Part shown: piece after piece, positions 20,011 to 29,163 of the stretch
Layout: every line of letters begins with the position of its first letter
How positions within the stretch are numbered: position 1 is the stretch's first letter
From: an uncultured Opitutia bacterium
Lineage (GTDB): Bacteria; Verrucomicrobiota; Verrucomicrobiia; Opitutales; Opitutaceae
Reading direction: 5' to 3'
DNA: 64,000 bases
NCBI GenBank assembly: GCA_903827245.1
Contig: CAIKHO010000056.1
Location: forward strand, 1-64,000
The notes under the pieces: model-generated
Database searches by the model: none
What the model was told of the DNA's origin: nothing
Seen by the model: only the letters and a program-made list of their open reading frames with translations
Position numbers and translations under genes: made by a program

Positions 20011-21036
20011 TCAATCCCTCGGCGGCGCAAGCAGGATGCTCGTCGGCGCGTCCCGGTCGCAGGTGAGCCAGCCATCGGCATATTTTAGTTCGACCACTTG
20101 AATCGAGCTGCGCTTGGGATTCGGCACGCCGGGATGGACGAAATAAAACAGGTATGCCCGGTCGCCGCTGAGGATCACTTCCGGATGATGCCCGCCGTTC
20201 TGGTCGTCCGTTCCCTTGCCCGGCACATCCAGGAGACTGGCCGGCTGGCGCTCCCACGCCAGCGCGTCGTCGGACCGGTATGCCCCGAGCCCGATGTTGC
20301 CCAGCAGGTCGATCAGCAGCCAGTAATGGCCCTGCCACTTGAACGCCAGCGGCGCCTCGCCGCGGTCGCGTGGCAAATGGGCGCTCCCCTTGTCGGTCCA
20401 GTGATAAAGATCGGGACTGTCGGCATAATACGTCGTCTTGCCCGTGCGCTCGTTGTTGTACCAGAGGCGCCACGTGCCGTCGGGCAGGTGCAGCACACAG
20501 GGATCGATCACCTTGTCCGTGACCAGCGGCAGCGTCCCTTCGTACTTCCACGTTTTCAGGTCCACGCTCGTGACATGGACGATGTTCCGCGGATGATTCC
20601 AGTCGGTGAAGATGCCGGGCACCACCACCACGTACATGTGGTAAACGCCCTTGTCATACACCACGGCCGGCGCCCAGAACGTCGGCGTGCCCTCCGTATT
20701 GGGGATGTTCTTGGGAAAATCCACTGTGCCGCGGTAGGTCCAGGTCGCGCCACCGTCGGCCGACTCGGCGATGCCGATCGGCGTGCCATGCACCCAAGTC
20801 ACGGCGGTCAGGCCCGGGACGTTCGCCCGCCGGTTGGTATAGAACATGAGCCACTTCTTCTCCGCCCGGCTGTAAATGATCGTGGGGTCGGCGGCCCCGT
20901 CATAGACCGGATCGCGGAAAAGCGGCTTGGGCGCGATTTTCCCGGTCAACGGGGCGACGGCGCTGGTCGAGGCCATCTGGCACCCTGTCAGCAGCCCCAG
21001 TAGTCCGATCGAAAGAAACAAGGAATGGATTTTCAT
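20011..21036 (-). CDS. GH43-like five-bladed beta-propeller glycosidase, lipoprotein
   Basis: This 341-residue protein has a lipoprotein signal (MKIHSLFLSIGLLGLLTGC, lipobox LTGC), so it should be tethered to a membrane. The body looks like a GH43/GH-F or GH32-type propeller: YDGAADPTIIYS near the start (the ADPTI Asp is the usual catalytic base), repeated W-x-x-x-G-T blades, and DPCVLHLPDGTWRLWY mid-protein. It would cleave terminal arabinose or xylose-type sugars, fitting plant polysaccharide use. The exact subfamily is uncertain. Confidence 0.75.
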   Translation of the reverse strand: MKIHSLFLSIGLLGLLTGCQMASTSAVAPLTGKIAPKPLFRDPVYDGAADPTIIYSRAEKKWLMFYTNRRANVPGLTAVTWVHGTPIGIAESADGGATWTYRGTVDFPKNIPNTEGTPTFWAPAVVYDKGVYHMYVVVVPGIFTDWNHPRNIVHVTSVDLKTWKYEGTLPLVTDKVIDPCVLHLPDGTWRLWYNNERTGKTTYYADSPDLYHWTDKGSAHLPRDRGEAPLAFKWQGHYWLLIDLLGNIGLGAYRSDDALAWERQPASLLDVPGKGTDDQNGGHHPEVILSGDRAYLFYFVHPGVPNPKRSSIQVVELKYADGWLTCDRDAPTSILLAPPRD

Positions 21037-21157
21037 GGGGTGCGGTCAGGGGTGCGCCTTTCAGCGTCATCGGAATCATCCGGTCAAGCAAGTTGACGAT
21101 TCAGGCAACCGGACCTTTAGCGTCGACGCGGGCCCCGGAGCAACCAACACATGCGCC

Positions 21158-22051
21158 ATGGCGAAGATTGCGATTGTGGGACCCGGCGCCCTCGGCGGCA
21201 TCATGGCGGCATGGCTGGCAAGCAATGCGGAGCACGAAGTCATCCTGTGCGCCCGCCGCCCGCTTGGCCAACTGGTGGTCGAGACACCGGGGGAGACTCT
21301 CACCGTGCAAGCCAGGGTTTTCACGAAGCCACAGGATGTGCCGGCCGTGGACTGGGTTCTCGTCGCAACGAAGACCTACGATGCACCCGGCGCCGCGACT
21401 TGGCTCACACCTCTCGGCGCAGCCGGCGCCCCGGTTGCCATCCTGCAGAACGGCGTGGAGCACCGGGAGCGCTTTTCGCCGTATCTGGATGTCGACCGGC
21501 TTCTGCCCGTGCTGGCCTATTGTCCGGCCGAGCGAACCAGCCCAACCCGGATCCACCAACGCCGGAAGGCCGCCTTGGTCGTGCCGGAGGAGCCGCTCGG
21601 CCGCGACTTTGCCGCCCTGTTCGCCGGCACGCCCGTGGCCATTTCATGCGCCGCGGACTTCAAGTCCGCCGCATGGGAAAAACTCTGCGTAAATGCCGCC
21701 GGCGCCATCAATGCCCTCCTGCTCCAGCCCGCCGGTGTCCTGCGCGATGCGCCCGTGGCGGAGCTGGCCCGACATCTGATGCGCGAATGCCTCGCCGTCG
21801 GCCGCGCGGAGGGCGCCGTACTGGACGACGCGCTCATCGAGCGCGTGCTGGAGCTTTACCGCAACAATCCCGCCGACTCGATCAATTCCCTCCACGCCGA
21901 CCGGCTCGCCGGCCGACCGATGGAAATCGACGCGCGCAATGGCGTGATCGTCCGCCTCGGCCGGAAACATGGCATCGCCACGCCCTGCAATGAAATGGCC
22001 GTGACCCTGCTGGAAGCGATGGCGCGCGGTACTGGAGCCCCTAGTGCCTGA
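21158..22051 (+). CDS. panE: 2-dehydropantoate 2-reductase family protein
   Basis: This 297-residue NADPH-dependent reductase of the PanE/ApbA family reduces ketopantoate to pantoate for CoA synthesis. It has a Rossmann motif GPGALGG (8-14), the conserved ATKTYD lysine, AAWEKLCVNAAGAINAL, and the signature SINSLHADRLAGRPMEID near the C-terminus. I chose ATG 21158. No other pantothenate gene is near, so a paralogous 2-keto-acid reductase role is possible. The opposite-strand GH43-like gene diverges from it. Confidence 0.82.
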   Translation: MAKIAIVGPGALGGIMAAWLASNAEHEVILCARRPLGQLVVETPGETLTVQARVFTKPQDVPAVDWVLVATKTYDAPGAATWLTPLGAAGAPVAILQNGVEHRERFSPYLDVDRLLPVLAYCPAERTSPTRIHQRRKAALVVPEEPLGRDFAALFAGTPVAISCAADFKSAAWEKLCVNAAGAINALLLQPAGVLRDAPVAELARHLMRECLAVGRAEGAVLDDALIERVLELYRNNPADSINSLHADRLAGRPMEIDARNGVIVRLGRKHGIATPCNEMAVTLLEAMARGTGAPSA

Positions 22052-22055
22052 ATCG

Positions 22056-22154
22056 GGTGGAGCGCGTTGACCCCAACGCGCTGAGAGACTCTGTCCGTAT
22101 TTTATTAGCGACGAAGTCCAGCAACAGAAGCCAACGCGTTCGATCAAGACAGAG
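22056..22154. repeat. Palindromic repeat family D, copy 1
   Basis: It starts with GGTGGAGCGCGTTGACC and contains inner inverted arms CTCTGTC (22090-22096) and GACAGAG (22148-22154). A related copy lies at 28168-28265. It sits between the panE-like and aldo/keto reductase genes. Confidence 0.7.
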
Positions 22155-22171
22155 CCAAATTCCCGCGCTAT

Positions 22172-22199
22172 TTTACTTTCGTCCGGGACTGACTAGCCT
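22172..22199 (+). promoter_or_regulatory. Candidate promoter of the aldo/keto reductase gene
   Basis: TTTACT (22172-22177) and TAGCCT (22194-22199) are 16 bp apart, and the ATG is only 8 nt beyond the -10 box. If used, the transcript would be leaderless or nearly so. Confidence 0.35.
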
Positions 22200-22207
22200 G
22201 CTTCCTC

Positions 22208-23197
22208 ATGCTCCACCGCACCCTTGGAAAAAACGGCCCGATGGTCTCCGCCCTTGGACTGGGCTGCATGGGGATGTCCGACTTTTACGGCAAGCGCGAC
22301 GAAACCGAGTCGCTCGCCACCATCAACCGGGCGCTGGACCAAGGCGTCACCCTGCTTGATACCGCCGACATGTACGGTCCGCACCACAATGAGCGGCTGC
22401 TCGGGAAGGTGCTCGCCATGCGCCGCGAGGATGCGTTTGTAGCGACGAAATTCGGCATCGTGCGCGACCCCGAAAATCCGCAGGTCCGCGGCATCAACGG
22501 CCGGCCCGAGTACGTGCGCGCGGCCTGCGACGCCAGCCTGTGCCGGCTTGGCGTCGAGGTGATCGATCTTTATTACCAGCACCGGGTCGATCCCGCGACT
22601 CCGATCGAGGAAACCGTCGGCGCCATGGCCGAACTCGTGCGCGTCGGCAAGGTGCGCTACCTCGGCCTGTCCGAGGCCGGCCCGGCCACGCTCCGCCGAG
22701 CGCATGCGGTTCACACGATCACCGCCCTCCAGACCGAATACTCCCTCTGGACCCGCGACCCGGAAGGCGACGTGCTCTCGACCTGTCGCGAGCTCGGCAT
22801 CGGCTTCGTCGCCTACAGCCCGCTCGGCCGCGGCTTTCTCACCGGCCAGATCAAGCGCTTCGAGGACTTCGACGCCGACGACTACCGGCGCCTCTCACCC
22901 CGCTTCCAAGGCGAAAACTTCGCCAAGAATCTCGCGATCGTCCGGCGCATCGAGGAATTCGCCGCGAAAAAGCACTGCACCCCCGGCCAGCTCGCGCTCG
23001 CCTGGGTGCTGGCCCAGGGCGACGACATCGTGCCCATTCCCGGGACCAAGCGCCGCCCCTACCTCGATGAGAATCTCGGCGCCCTCGATGTGCAGCTTTC
23101 AACCGACGAGCGCAGCGCCCTGGGTGCAATCTTCCCTCCCGGCTCCGCCGCCGGCACCCGCTATCCCGAGTCGATGATGTCCGCCGTGGGACGCTGA
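22208..23197 (+). CDS. Aldo/keto reductase
   Basis: This 329-residue cytosolic NADPH-dependent oxidoreductase resembles the AKR11/AKR13 group (YajO, IolS and GSP69 relatives). The catalytic tetrad is intact: Asp51 and Tyr56 in DTADMYG, Lys81 in ATKFG, and His125 in YYQHRVDP. The cofactor-binding tail [17 protein letters not shown] is present. The physiological substrate is unknown; the neighbouring genes do not indicate one. The start at 22208 follows CTTCCTC. Confidence 0.92.
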   Translation: MLHRTLGKNGPMVSALGLGCMGMSDFYGKRDETESLATINRALDQGVTLLDTADMYGPHHNERLLGKVLAMRREDAFVATKFGIVRDPENPQVRGINGRPEYVRAACDASLCRLGVEVIDLYYQHRVDPATPIEETVGAMAELVRVGKVRYLGLSEAGPATLRRAHAVHTITALQTEYSLWTRDPEGDVLSTCRELGIGFVAYSPLGRGFLTGQIKRFEDFDADDYRRLSPRFQGENFAKNLAIVRRIEEFAAKKHCTPGQLALAWVLAQGDDIVPIPGTKRRPYLDENLGALDVQLSTDERSALGAIFPPGSAAGTRYPESMMSAVGR

Positions 23198-23206
23198 GCG
23201 CACCGG

Positions 23207-24109
23207 TCACTTCGCGGCGGCCTGCTGCTGGTAGAACTGCTTGTTGGCCTTCACGAGCTCGGACAGTTGAAGCTCCACCTTCAGGGCCGCCAGCTGCGGG
23301 GCGGACAGGAAGGCCTGCGCCTGCTGGAATGCTTTCTCCCAATCGACCGTGGCCGCATTGGCCTGCCCGGTTTTTTCATCGTGACTGCTGGCAGCCGAGA
23401 GGGCTTGCATCAGCTGCATTTCCTGCGGGGCCGTGAGCGGCGTGGAACTCAGCGCGAGAAAACTCGCCGCGTCGTTCACCACCGGGGCAAAGGGGACCGC
23501 ATTGTAGAGCTGGGCGAATTGATTGCTGGCCACCTCGCCGATCAGGGCCGCCCTCGTCTGGTCGTATCTGCCGCCCAGATCCCATAACATGGCCTGGATA
23601 TCAGGATCCGAACGATCGAGCCCTTGGGAGGCCGCGGCCGCCAGCAGCTTCATCTTTTCCTTCTCCTCCTCCGTGAAGTGGTCATTGAGCTTCTCCACTT
23701 GATCGGGCGACAGCCCGAGCGCCTGGTAAATCAATCCGTAGCGCTGGTTGAGGCCGGCCCGAAAGGACTTCGCGTAGAGTGCGAGCAACTCCGGATTTTT
23801 CATCAGGAGAGTGGCCTCATCCGGTGGCTTTGCGGCCAGTGCCGGCACCGGCGGGGGAGCAGGCTTGCGCACCTGCATTTCCTTGATCGCCGCCTGGATC
23901 CCCGCCTGTTCCCGTTCCGCCGCGGCAATCTTCGCCTCGGTGTCGCGGACACTGCCATCCAAGGCCGCACGCCGGCCGGCGATCGCCGCGAAGGATGCCT
24001 CGGCCTCGCGCCGGGAATAGAAGCTGAAACACGCCAGACCCAAGGCGATCGCGAGCAGCAGGACGGCCACGGCTGCAACGGGGGCCTTGACGTTCATGGC
24101 GCCGCTCAT
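23207..24109 (-). CDS. Membrane-anchored coiled-coil protein, paralogue 2
   Basis: I do not recognise this 300-residue protein. It has an N-terminal membrane segment (about 8-28), an Ala/Glu/Arg-rich coiled coil (about 30-78), a Pro-rich hinge, then a helical domain with LGLSPDQVEKLNDHF and a C-terminal block ATVDWEKAFQQAQAFLSAPQLAAL. The same architecture and blocks occur in the protein encoded immediately upstream, so the pair arose by tandem duplication. Its start overlaps that gene's stop by 4 nt (ATGA), so the two are co-translated. Confidence 0.75.
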   Translation of the reverse strand: MSGAMNVKAPVAAVAVLLLAIALGLACFSFYSRREAEASFAAIAGRRAALDGSVRDTEAKIAAAEREQAGIQAAIKEMQVRKPAPPPVPALAAKPPDEATLLMKNPELLALYAKSFRAGLNQRYGLIYQALGLSPDQVEKLNDHFTEEEKEKMKLLAAAASQGLDRSDPDIQAMLWDLGGRYDQTRAALIGEVASNQFAQLYNAVPFAPVVNDAASFLALSSTPLTAPQEMQLMQALSAASSHDEKTGQANAATVDWEKAFQQAQAFLSAPQLAALKVELQLSELVKANKQFYQQQAAAK

Positions 24110-25029
24110 TTCGAAACGGGGACAGTCGGAGCCGCCGTCATCTGGGCTCTCATGGCTTGGTTCAGGGCGGTCCGGTACTGCATGTTGTAAAGCATGCCTT
24201 CCGCCACCTGCATCTGTGGGGCGGAAAGCACGCCCTGGGCCTGCGTCATGACGACATCCCAGTTCACCGTGGCGGTGTTCATGGGCTTCCCGCTTTGGTA
24301 GCTGGGGCTGTTATTCAGGACGATTTGCGCTAGCTGGTCCGCCTGGTCGGCGGACATGGACGGCGCACTGGCACTCGTAACGGCGGTGGCAAGCTGGAGA
24401 GCAAGGCCGTAGGCCCCCTGTGCCCGATTAAAATCCTGATATTGCCGGTAGGCCTGGTCGCCCAGCAGAGCGTGCAGCTGATCCTGCGGAAGCTGACCCG
24501 TATCCGGGTGAACGGAATTGGGCGCGACGACGATGCTTTTCAGCCATTCCTCGGACATGAAAGTCTCGAACTGGTCGATCTGGGCCGGCGAGAGACCCGC
24601 CGCGCGATAAAAGGGGCCAAAGCCGCGGGCGATTTGCGCCTTCCCGATTTCGACGATCGCGGACCTCTGCTCCGGGAAAGCCGCGAGGAAGGCCTGTCCG
24701 TCAGCCTTGGGATCCCGCGCCGGTGCGCGGACGGGAGCGGCGGCAGACGGGGCGGAGGGACGTTGATTCAAGGTTGCCACCGCCTGGCGCAGGGCATCGG
24801 CGTTTTTCTGCAGGGCCTCACGCGCCTGATCCGCGGAATGCGCCTGGCTCTGCAATTCCGCCAGGTGTTTCTGCTGGGCCTCGAATTCCTGGTTGGCCAC
24901 GACCACCGATGCCTCGGTCTGGCGGGCAATTCGCCATTCGTGGACTCCCGTTCCCACCAGCAAAAGTCCAAGAATCGCCGCGACCCCAATGATTGTGGCA
25001 ATGCCGGTCGTCGGTCTGCTGGTACTCAT
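24106..25029 (-). CDS. Membrane-anchored coiled-coil protein, paralogue 1
   Basis: This 307-residue protein of unknown function has one N-terminal membrane segment (IATIIGVAAILGLLLVG), a coiled coil rich in Ala, Gln and Glu (about 40-90), an Ala/Pro hinge, and a helical C-terminal domain. Matching blocks with paralogue 2 include AGLSPAQIDQFETFM and TVNWDVVMTQAQGVLSAPQMQV. Most of the protein would lie in the periplasm. The next gene upstream diverges, so this two-gene operon stands alone. Confidence 0.75.
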   Translation of the reverse strand: MSTSRPTTGIATIIGVAAILGLLLVGTGVHEWRIARQTEASVVVANQEFEAQQKHLAELQSQAHSADQAREALQKNADALRQAVATLNQRPSAPSAAAPVRAPARDPKADGQAFLAAFPEQRSAIVEIGKAQIARGFGPFYRAAGLSPAQIDQFETFMSEEWLKSIVVAPNSVHPDTGQLPQDQLHALLGDQAYRQYQDFNRAQGAYGLALQLATAVTSASAPSMSADQADQLAQIVLNNSPSYQSGKPMNTATVNWDVVMTQAQGVLSAPQMQVAEGMLYNMQYRTALNQAMRAQMTAAPTVPVSK

Positions 25030-25261
25030 CGAAGGCGGCGTTGCGGGGTTCGGCGCAGGGGTAACTGGAATCGAGCCTGCACGCTTTCTACGTCGGAGTC
25101 ACGGCCCAATCATGGTGTCGCGGGGCCCCGGGTGCCGGCGGAGGGACGCGCGGCAAATGTCTTCAGGCCGGCCGCGACGGATTGATGGCGACTTTTACCG
25201 GGTGCAAACGTCTTGCCTGCCTGAACCCCGTTCGTGCGCCTCCAGCGCGATTTTTTTCCAA

Positions 25262-28063
25262 ATGAAGACCACACTGAGAAACCCCTGGGCGATGCTGACC
25301 GCCGCCCTCTTGATCTGTCCCTCGGCACCCTTCGTGTTCGCCGCTGCCGCACCCCAAAAGGTGCCCTTGCACTGGCTCGAGCAGCCCGCCTCCGGCGCCG
25401 CCCAGGGCGCGAGCTGGGGCGTGCCTTGGCCGCAGGGCGCCGTCCCGAAGGACTCGGCCTTCAGCCTCACCGATCCGCAGGGCACCGCCCTGCCCTTGCA
25501 AACGTGGCCGCTGGCCTACTGGCCGGATGGCTCATTGAAATGGAGCGGTTTTGCCACCGTAGCGCCGGTCGGTCCGGCCGGTGATCTCACCCTCTCCACC
25601 GGTGCGTCCGCCGCATCCGCCGGCACGCTGCACGTCACCAACGACGGCAAGTCGGTGCTCGTCGACACCGGCGCGCTCACCTGCTCGATCCCGCTCAGCG
25701 GGCAAAACCTGGTCGATTCGATCAGCATTGGCGGCACCCAGATTGCCGGCGCCGGACAGCTCGTCTGCATCCTGCAGGACGGTCCCGCTACCAACCCCGA
25801 GGATTCCCCGAAGCGCGAAAAATTCCTCAGCCTCGTCAAGCAGGTCACCGTCGAGCAGTCCGGTCCCGTGCGCGCGGTCGTGAAGATCGAGGGCGTCCAC
25901 AAGGGCACGCAGGCCGGACGCGAATGGCTGCCGTTCACCGTGCGACTCTATTTCTACGCCGGCCAGACCGAGATGCGCCTGGTGCACACCATCGTCTTTG
26001 ACGGCGATCAGGAGAAGGATTTCGTGCGCGGCCTCGGTGTGCAGTTCGCCGTGCCGCTGCGCGAGCAGGTGCAGAACCGCTTCGTGCGTTTCGCCGGCGC
26101 CGACGGCGGCCTGTGGTCCGAGCCGCTCCAGCCCGGCGGTGGCAACGTCACACAGGAAGCCGGCGAGGCCTTCGCCGCCCGCGGGGGCTTCGAGCAGAAC
26201 GCGGTGTGGGATGACTTCAAACTCTCCCAGCCCAACCCCGACGGCTTCACGATCGTGAAGCGCACCAACCCGAAAAGCACCTGGCTCTTTTCCGCGGCGG
26301 GCCAGCGCTCCGCCGGTCTGGCCTACGTCGGCGACCTCAAGGGCGGTCTTGGCCTCAGCGTGAAAAATTTCTGGCAGTCCTACCCCGCCGAACTCGAGGT
26401 GGACCACGCCAGCACACCCAACGCGCAGCTGATTGCCTGGCTGTGGTCGCCCGATGGCCCCCAGATGGACATGCGCCACTACGACGTGGTCGCGCATGGC
26501 CTCAACACCTCCTACGAGGACGTCCAGCCCGGGCTGAGCACGGCCTACGGAGTGGCGCGCACCAGCGACCTCACGCTTTTCCCGCAGGGTGCAGTCCCGA
26601 CCCGGCCCGCCACCGTCGCCCTGGCCAAAGCCGGCACGGAACGCCCGCTGCTGGCCGCGACGCCGGAGTACGTGCACTCGACCGGCGTGTTCGGCGCCTG
26701 GAGCCTGCCGGACCGGTCCACGCCCTTCAAGAAGGGCATCGAGGACGGACTCGATTCCGTGCTCGCCTACTACCAGCGCCAGGTGGATGACCACGACTGG
26801 TACGGATTCTGGCAGTACGGCGACTACATGCATTCATACTCCGCGCCGCGCCATACCTGGCACTACGACTGGGGCGGGCATGCGTGGGACAACACCGAGT
26901 TGGGCACGTCGCTGTGGGTCTGGTACAGCTACCTCCGCACCGGTCGAGCCGACCTCTTCCGGCTGGCCGAGGCGCACGCCCGCAACACGAGCGAGACCGA
27001 CGTCTACCACCTCGGCGACATGGCCGGGCTCGGTTCGCGCCACAACGTGATCAAGTGGGGCGACGGCGCGAAGGAGGCCCGCATCAGCCAGGCGGCCCAT
27101 TGGCGCTTTTTCTATTATCTCAGCACCGACGAGCGCACGGGCGACATCATGCATGAGATGGTCAAGTCCGATGTCGCCGCCGTGCGGTTCGATCCGATGC
27201 GCGAGGCCGAGCCGCCCGTCCCCGGCGAGCCCGTCTTCCCTGGACGCATTCGCATCGGACCCGACTGGTTCGCGCTCGCGGGCAACTGGATGACCGAGTG
27301 GGAACGCACCGGTGACGCCAAGTGGCGCGACCGCATTCTCGCCGGGGTGGACGCGATCGTGAAGATGCCCTACTGGCTCGAAACCGGCCAGCTCTACGGA
27401 CTCAACCCCGACCGGCCCAACAGCGGACTTCAACCCATCAAGGGGCCCGGGGCGCAATTGGTCGGTTACGACATGGAAACCGGAAAGCTGTCGGTGATCC
27501 GCGACCCGAAGACCAAGGGATCGATGGCCGTGAGCTACAACCTCGCCACGATCCAGGGTGGTGCGGAGGTCATGTTTGAGCTGATTCCGTTGCTCGGGCG
27601 CAAGGACTTCGAGACGGCCTGGCTGCAGTATTGCCGCATCGGTCAGGCTTCCGCGGATATTCTCACCAAGGATCAGGCCACCGGCACCGAGGGGGCCGAT
27701 GCCAGCTTGGTCCTGACCGGCCAAAGCGGTCCACGCCTGGCCGGCTATGCCTACTACAAAACGCGGAATCCTGCTTTCGCGCAAAAAGCCATTGCCACGA
27801 TGCTCGCCCAAGGGGCCGGTATTGCCACGCCACGCCAGCTCTCCGCCCCTGATGTTCTGAGACCCATCGAGGAAGCCGCGGGCGTTTCCACCAACGAGGC
27901 CGCCCAAACCGGGCTGCAGGTCATCGAGATCATGGAGTTCTGCAAGGACCAGCTGCCAACTGAGGCACCTGTCCGCCCCGTGCGCGCTCCCTTCGGTGGC
28001 CGGGGCGGCGCCCGCGGTGACGGGCCGCCACCGGCGGCGCCGGCGGCACCAACCAAGCAGTGA
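25262..28063 (+). CDS. Exo-rhamnogalacturonan lyase-like protein (PL26-like)
   Basis: This 933-residue exported protein has a signal peptide (MKTTLRNPWAMLTAALLICPSAPFVFAA). The N-terminal RIFT-barrel-type segment has the characteristic ASWGVPWPQG and AYWPDGSLKWSG words of the PcRGLX (PL26) family. A central beta-sandwich and a large alpha/alpha-toroid catalytic region follow (DHDWYGFWQYGDYMH, HYDWGGHAWDNTELG). It would release unsaturated disaccharides from rhamnogalacturonan I. The last 25 residues are a Gly/Arg/Pro tail. I chose ATG 25262, which supplies the signal peptide. A strong terminator follows. Confidence 0.82.
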   Translation: MKTTLRNPWAMLTAALLICPSAPFVFAAAAPQKVPLHWLEQPASGAAQGASWGVPWPQGAVPKDSAFSLTDPQGTALPLQTWPLAYWPDGSLKWSGFATVAPVGPAGDLTLSTGASAASAGTLHVTNDGKSVLVDTGALTCSIPLSGQNLVDSISIGGTQIAGAGQLVCILQDGPATNPEDSPKREKFLSLVKQVTVEQSGPVRAVVKIEGVHKGTQAGREWLPFTVRLYFYAGQTEMRLVHTIVFDGDQEKDFVRGLGVQFAVPLREQVQNRFVRFAGADGGLWSEPLQPGGGNVTQEAGEAFAARGGFEQNAVWDDFKLSQPNPDGFTIVKRTNPKSTWLFSAAGQRSAGLAYVGDLKGGLGLSVKNFWQSYPAELEVDHASTPNAQLIAWLWSPDGPQMDMRHYDVVAHGLNTSYEDVQPGLSTAYGVARTSDLTLFPQGAVPTRPATVALAKAGTERPLLAATPEYVHSTGVFGAWSLPDRSTPFKKGIEDGLDSVLAYYQRQVDDHDWYGFWQYGDYMHSYSAPRHTWHYDWGGHAWDNTELGTSLWVWYSYLRTGRADLFRLAEAHARNTSETDVYHLGDMAGLGSRHNVIKWGDGAKEARISQAAHWRFFYYLSTDERTGDIMHEMVKSDVAAVRFDPMREAEPPVPGEPVFPGRIRIGPDWFALAGNWMTEWERTGDAKWRDRILAGVDAIVKMPYWLETGQLYGLNPDRPNSGLQPIKGPGAQLVGYDMETGKLSVIRDPKTKGSMAVSYNLATIQGGAEVMFELIPLLGRKDFETAWLQYCRIGQASADILTKDQATGTEGADASLVLTGQSGPRLAGYAYYKTRNPAFAQKAIATMLAQGAGIATPRQLSAPDVLRPIEEAAGVSTNEAAQTGLQVIEIMEFCKDQLPTEAPVRPVRAPFGGRGGARGDGPPPAAPAAPTKQ

Positions 28064-28088
28064 GACGCTGACGGTCGATCAGGTTCAG

Positions 28089-28116
28089 GCCCGGGACGCA
28101 GGTCCCGGGCTTTTTT
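28089..28116 (+). terminator. Rho-independent terminator after the PL26-like gene
   Basis: A perfect 9-bp stem (GCCCGGGAC at 28089-28097 with 28102-28110), a 4-nt loop and a T6 tract follow 25 nt after the stop codon. Confidence 0.9.
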
Positions 28117-28167
28117 GTTTCCGGCATGTCCGCGTTGCAGGCCCGCCATCAATCGGATCGATTCCGC

Positions 28168-28265
28168 GGGTGGAACGCGTTGACCTCAACGCGTGGTTTG
28201 GTTCGGCCGTCGTTAAGCGTGGGCCGTACGTTCAAACGCGTTGGGGTCTGTCAACGCGCTCCACC
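28168..28265. repeat. Palindromic repeat family D, copy 2
   Basis: The left arm GGTGGAACGCGTTGACC and right arm GTCAACGCGCTCCACC are near-perfect inverted copies bounding a 98-bp element with inner AACGCG words. Copy 1 is at 22056. It lies between the PL26-like terminator and the DTW gene stop. Confidence 0.78.
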
Positions 28266-28278
28266 TTCCCGCACTCGC

Positions 28279-28944
28279 CTATCGCGGACGCCGTTCGTTG
28301 AGTTTTTCCAGCAGCACGGGAAAGGCCTCGCGCACGGGAGAATCGGCCAGGAACTTCTCCGCCGCCGCTTTTTCACCCCGCGCCCGCAGTCCCGCATACA
28401 CATGAAGCTCGAACTGGAGCCGCAGCTGCGCGTGCTGGTCCATCAGACCAAGGGCCGCCAGCAGGAATAGGAGCGATTCCGCCGTGGAATACATGCCCGC
28501 GCCCTGCTGGTCGCGCAGGAGATAGCGGCTCGGCCCCGACATCGGCAGGCTGACGAGCCGGCCCCAGCGTTCGACCCCATGCATCATGCGCGCGGCCTCG
28601 CGCCAGCTGCCATCGAGCAGCAGCACCTGCAGCCCGGGCGGAGGCCCGCCGGCCGGCAGCGGCTCTCCGAGCGGGTGCAGGATCCAGAGGGTGCGATCCG
28701 GTTGCACAATGGCCACCCGGTTCAACGGGAGATCGTGGCGGAAAACATGGCTGCGCGAGGCGGGAATCACGCGGTTGATCAGCCGGCCCGTGCTGGTCGG
28801 GCGCCAGTACTCGCGATGATGGATGAGCACGTCCACCTCAAGCGGGCAGTCGATGGCCTGGAACCCGTCGCAAATGCACCAGCGCTCCGCATAGCGGCAC
28901 CGCTCGCAGCGGGGATGTTGGCCCAGCACCACGCTTCTCGACAT
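28279..28944 (-). CDS. DTW-domain protein, tRNA-uridine aminocarboxypropyltransferase-like
   Basis: This 221-residue cytosolic protein has an N-terminal cysteine cluster (CERCRYAERWCICD), conserved IHHREYWRPTSTGRLI, and the DTW-type motif LLDGSWREA (D-x-S-W). Proteins of this family (E. coli TapT/YfiP) transfer the aminocarboxypropyl group of SAM to tRNA uridine to make acp3U. Length is close to E. coli YfiP. It stands alone between carbohydrate genes, converging on the PL26-like gene, with a plain start at 28944. Confidence 0.85.
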   Translation of the reverse strand: MSRSVVLGQHPRCERCRYAERWCICDGFQAIDCPLEVDVLIHHREYWRPTSTGRLINRVIPASRSHVFRHDLPLNRVAIVQPDRTLWILHPLGEPLPAGGPPPGLQVLLLDGSWREAARMMHGVERWGRLVSLPMSGPSRYLLRDQQGAGMYSTAESLLFLLAALGLMDQHAQLRLQFELHVYAGLRARGEKAAAEKFLADSPVREAFPVLLEKLNERRPR

Positions 28945-29163
28945 GATGCGTTGATCGGGTGCGGCATCGCCATCGGCGTCAACCTTGGCCGTGGCCCACG
29001 GATGGCTTAACGCGAAACTCTACCGCTTCCGTCCTTACGGATAGCTCGACACCCGGCATCCGATTCCGGCAAATGTCGCCCAAGTTTCTGGTTTAACCCC
29101 ACCCCGTCGATGAATCCTTCCGTTCGGCCCCGGCTCGTCTTCTCCCCGCTGCTACGAAAGTCG

